NCBI GenBank assembly: GCA_020056865.1
Contig: JAGVGX010000297.1
Coordinates: forward strand, 1 to 7,140
Direction: 5' to 3'
Length of the DNA: 7,140 bases
From: Desulfobacterales bacterium
GTDB lineage: Bacteria > Desulfobacterota > Desulfobacteria > Desulfobacterales > BuS5
The notes below the pieces were generated by a model. It was not told where the DNA came from. It ran no database searches and saw only the letters and a list, made by a program, of their open reading frames with translations. The position numbers were made by a program, and so were the translations under genes. Below are positions 6,877 through 7,140 of the stretch, piece after piece (the stretch's first letter is position 1; the number at the start of each line of letters is the position of its first letter).

Positions 6877-6879
6877 ATA

Positions 6880-6917
6880 ATCGGGATAGGGAGGGATCTC
6901 GCGACCTCCCCCCTCCC
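6880..6917 (-). ncRNA. Group II intron domain VI hairpin and branch region
   Basis: On the minus strand GGAGG pairs with CCUCC, and the inner UC pairs with GA across a two-base bulge, around a GCGA tetraloop (GNRA type). The tail CCUAUCCCGAU has an A eight bases from a proposed end at 6880, where the bulged branch-point adenosine is expected. The exact 3' splice point could be one base either way. Confidence 0.55.
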
Positions 6918-6955
6918 ACACCACCGGGCATACGGATCACGTACCACGGCGGTTC
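6918..6955 (-). ncRNA. Group II intron domain V hairpin
   Basis: On the minus strand ACCGCCG (6953-6947) pairs with CGGUGGU (6926-6920, one G-U pair). An upper stem UACG/CGUA encloses a 5-base loop. Domain V is the catalytic heart of group II introns and the most conserved part. The outer stem matches the common bacterial GAACCGCCG...CGGUGGUGUG form. The upper part is less regular than the textbook form, with a pentaloop instead of a GNRA loop, so it may be somewhat degraded. Confidence 0.6.
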
Positions 6956-6966
6956 GGTTGATTGTT

Positions 6967-6995
6967 TCGGCACATATGCCGACCGGGATTTCGGC
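6967..6995. repeat. Competing hairpins upstream of intron domain V
   Basis: TCGGCA (6967-6972) pairs with TGCCGA (6977-6982) around a 4-base loop. TGCCGA also overlaps GCCGA, which can instead pair with TCGGC at 6991-6995. The two hairpins exclude each other. They lie where domain IV of the intron is expected and may be part of its variable stem. Confidence 0.4.
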
Positions 6996-7051
6996 TTTCT
7001 TTACCCACCATGAACATTACTCCTACGAGCAGCTACGTTTCTGACCTCTGA

Positions 7052-7072
7052 TGTCAATAGTGGACACGAAAC
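7052..7072. repeat. Proposed terminal inverted repeat of the IS3-family element
   Basis: The sequence from 7052 begins TGTCAATAGTGGACACG and lies between the flanking intron-like DNA and the transposase stop. It has the TG terminus of the family. The partner repeat is outside the window, so the exact extent is a guess. Confidence 0.5.
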
Positions 7073-7076
7073 ATTT

Positions 7077-7140
7077 TCATGCCGCCACCTGTTTTTCATA
7101 GAAACTTTTCTCATACATAACAGGGGATAGATATCCGAGC
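7077..7140 (-). CDS. IS3-family transposase, C-terminal end only (window-truncated)
   Basis: The minus-strand frame entering at the window edge encodes 20 residues, starting LGYLSPVMYE and ending in TGA at 7079-7077. The LGYLSP-x-x-YE block is the typical end of the IS3-family OrfB integrase (rve/DDE) domain, where it follows the last helix of the catalytic core. The catalytic DDE residues would lie upstream, outside the window, so activity cannot be judged. This is the transposase of the IS whose end is at 7052. Confidence 0.78.
   Translation of the reverse strand, partial: LGYLSPVMYEKSFYEKQVAA

Larger units (their letters stand above)
6880..7051 (-). mobile_element. 3' end of a group II intron (domains V-VI), truncated
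   Basis: Read on the minus strand, the block GAACCGCCG...CGGTGGTGTGGGAGG followed by a GC-rich hairpin and CCCTATCCCGAT matches the well-known layout of bacterial group II intron 3' ends (domain V, domain VI, then a short tail). The 3' splice boundary should fall at about 6879-6881. Upstream of domain V there are only about 96 bases, with all three frames closed by stops, before an IS3-type end at 7052. No reverse transcriptase coding sequence is visible. The intron is therefore either interrupted by the IS or left as a fragment, and it is unlikely to splice or move by itself unless the rest lies beyond the IS. Its strand is the same as moaA. Confidence 0.7.
7052..7140 (-). mobile_element. 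End of an IS3-family insertion sequence, continuing past the window
   Basis: The element end is placed at the TG of TGTCAATAGTGGACACG (starting at 7052). IS3-family elements end in TG...CA, and many have GTGGACA-like sequence in their inverted repeats. The transposase stop follows only 24 bases inside this end, as is usual for these compact elements. The opposite end and the target duplication are not in the window. The element's transposase reads toward the intron and moaA, on the minus strand. Confidence 0.7.

Noticed and set aside
1..7140. CRISPR array, tRNA, rRNA, or a defence or novel multi-gene system
   Set aside because: I saw no regularly spaced repeats, no cloverleaf or rRNA blocks, and no unknown gene cluster. 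The coding genes are all known housekeeping families.

Overview
The window comes from an AT-rich bacterial chromosome. The gene order is a plus-strand run of dNTPase, LapA-like protein, MutS and periplasmic amidase, followed by a convergent moaA. The protein style (a signal-peptide AMIN/Amidase_3 protein with an added helical repeat domain, a LapA-type membrane protein, a full MutS) points to a Gram-negative organism. A sulfate-reducing deltaproteobacterium (Desulfobacterota, perhaps Desulfobacterales) is my best guess. It rests on overall resemblance, not on a marker gene.

Positions 1-5623 look like one operon on the plus strand. A 5'-truncated HD-family dNTP triphosphohydrolase is followed after 15 bases by a 110-residue two-helix LapA/DUF1049 protein. 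After 58 AT-rich bases comes a complete mutS, whose last codons overlap by 8 bases the start of an exported N-acetylmuramoyl-L-alanine amidase. The first and third genes both affect replication fidelity (nucleotide pools, mismatch repair). The second and fourth concern the cell envelope.

Positions 5629-6621 hold moaA on the minus strand. It converges on the amidase gene with only 5 bases between the stop codons. It appears intact: both Fe-S cysteine triads and the C-terminal Gly-Gly are present. It starts at TTG behind a good ribosome binding site. No other molybdenum cofactor gene is visible.

Positions 6622-7140 (519 bases) contain no intact conserved gene and read as a pile-up of mobile DNA, all best read on the minus strand. 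From the moaA side outward there is a short repeat-like segment carrying a 47-codon ORF, then a degraded stretch that faintly resembles an IS66 TnpA protein. Next comes the 3' end of a group II intron (domains V and VI), and finally the end of an IS3-family element with the last 20 codons of its transposase, running off the window. The IS3 end appears to have cut the intron short.

I found no CRISPR array, tRNA, rRNA or defence system, and nothing I would call a new biological system. The most interesting part is the nested mobile-element junction beside moaA.
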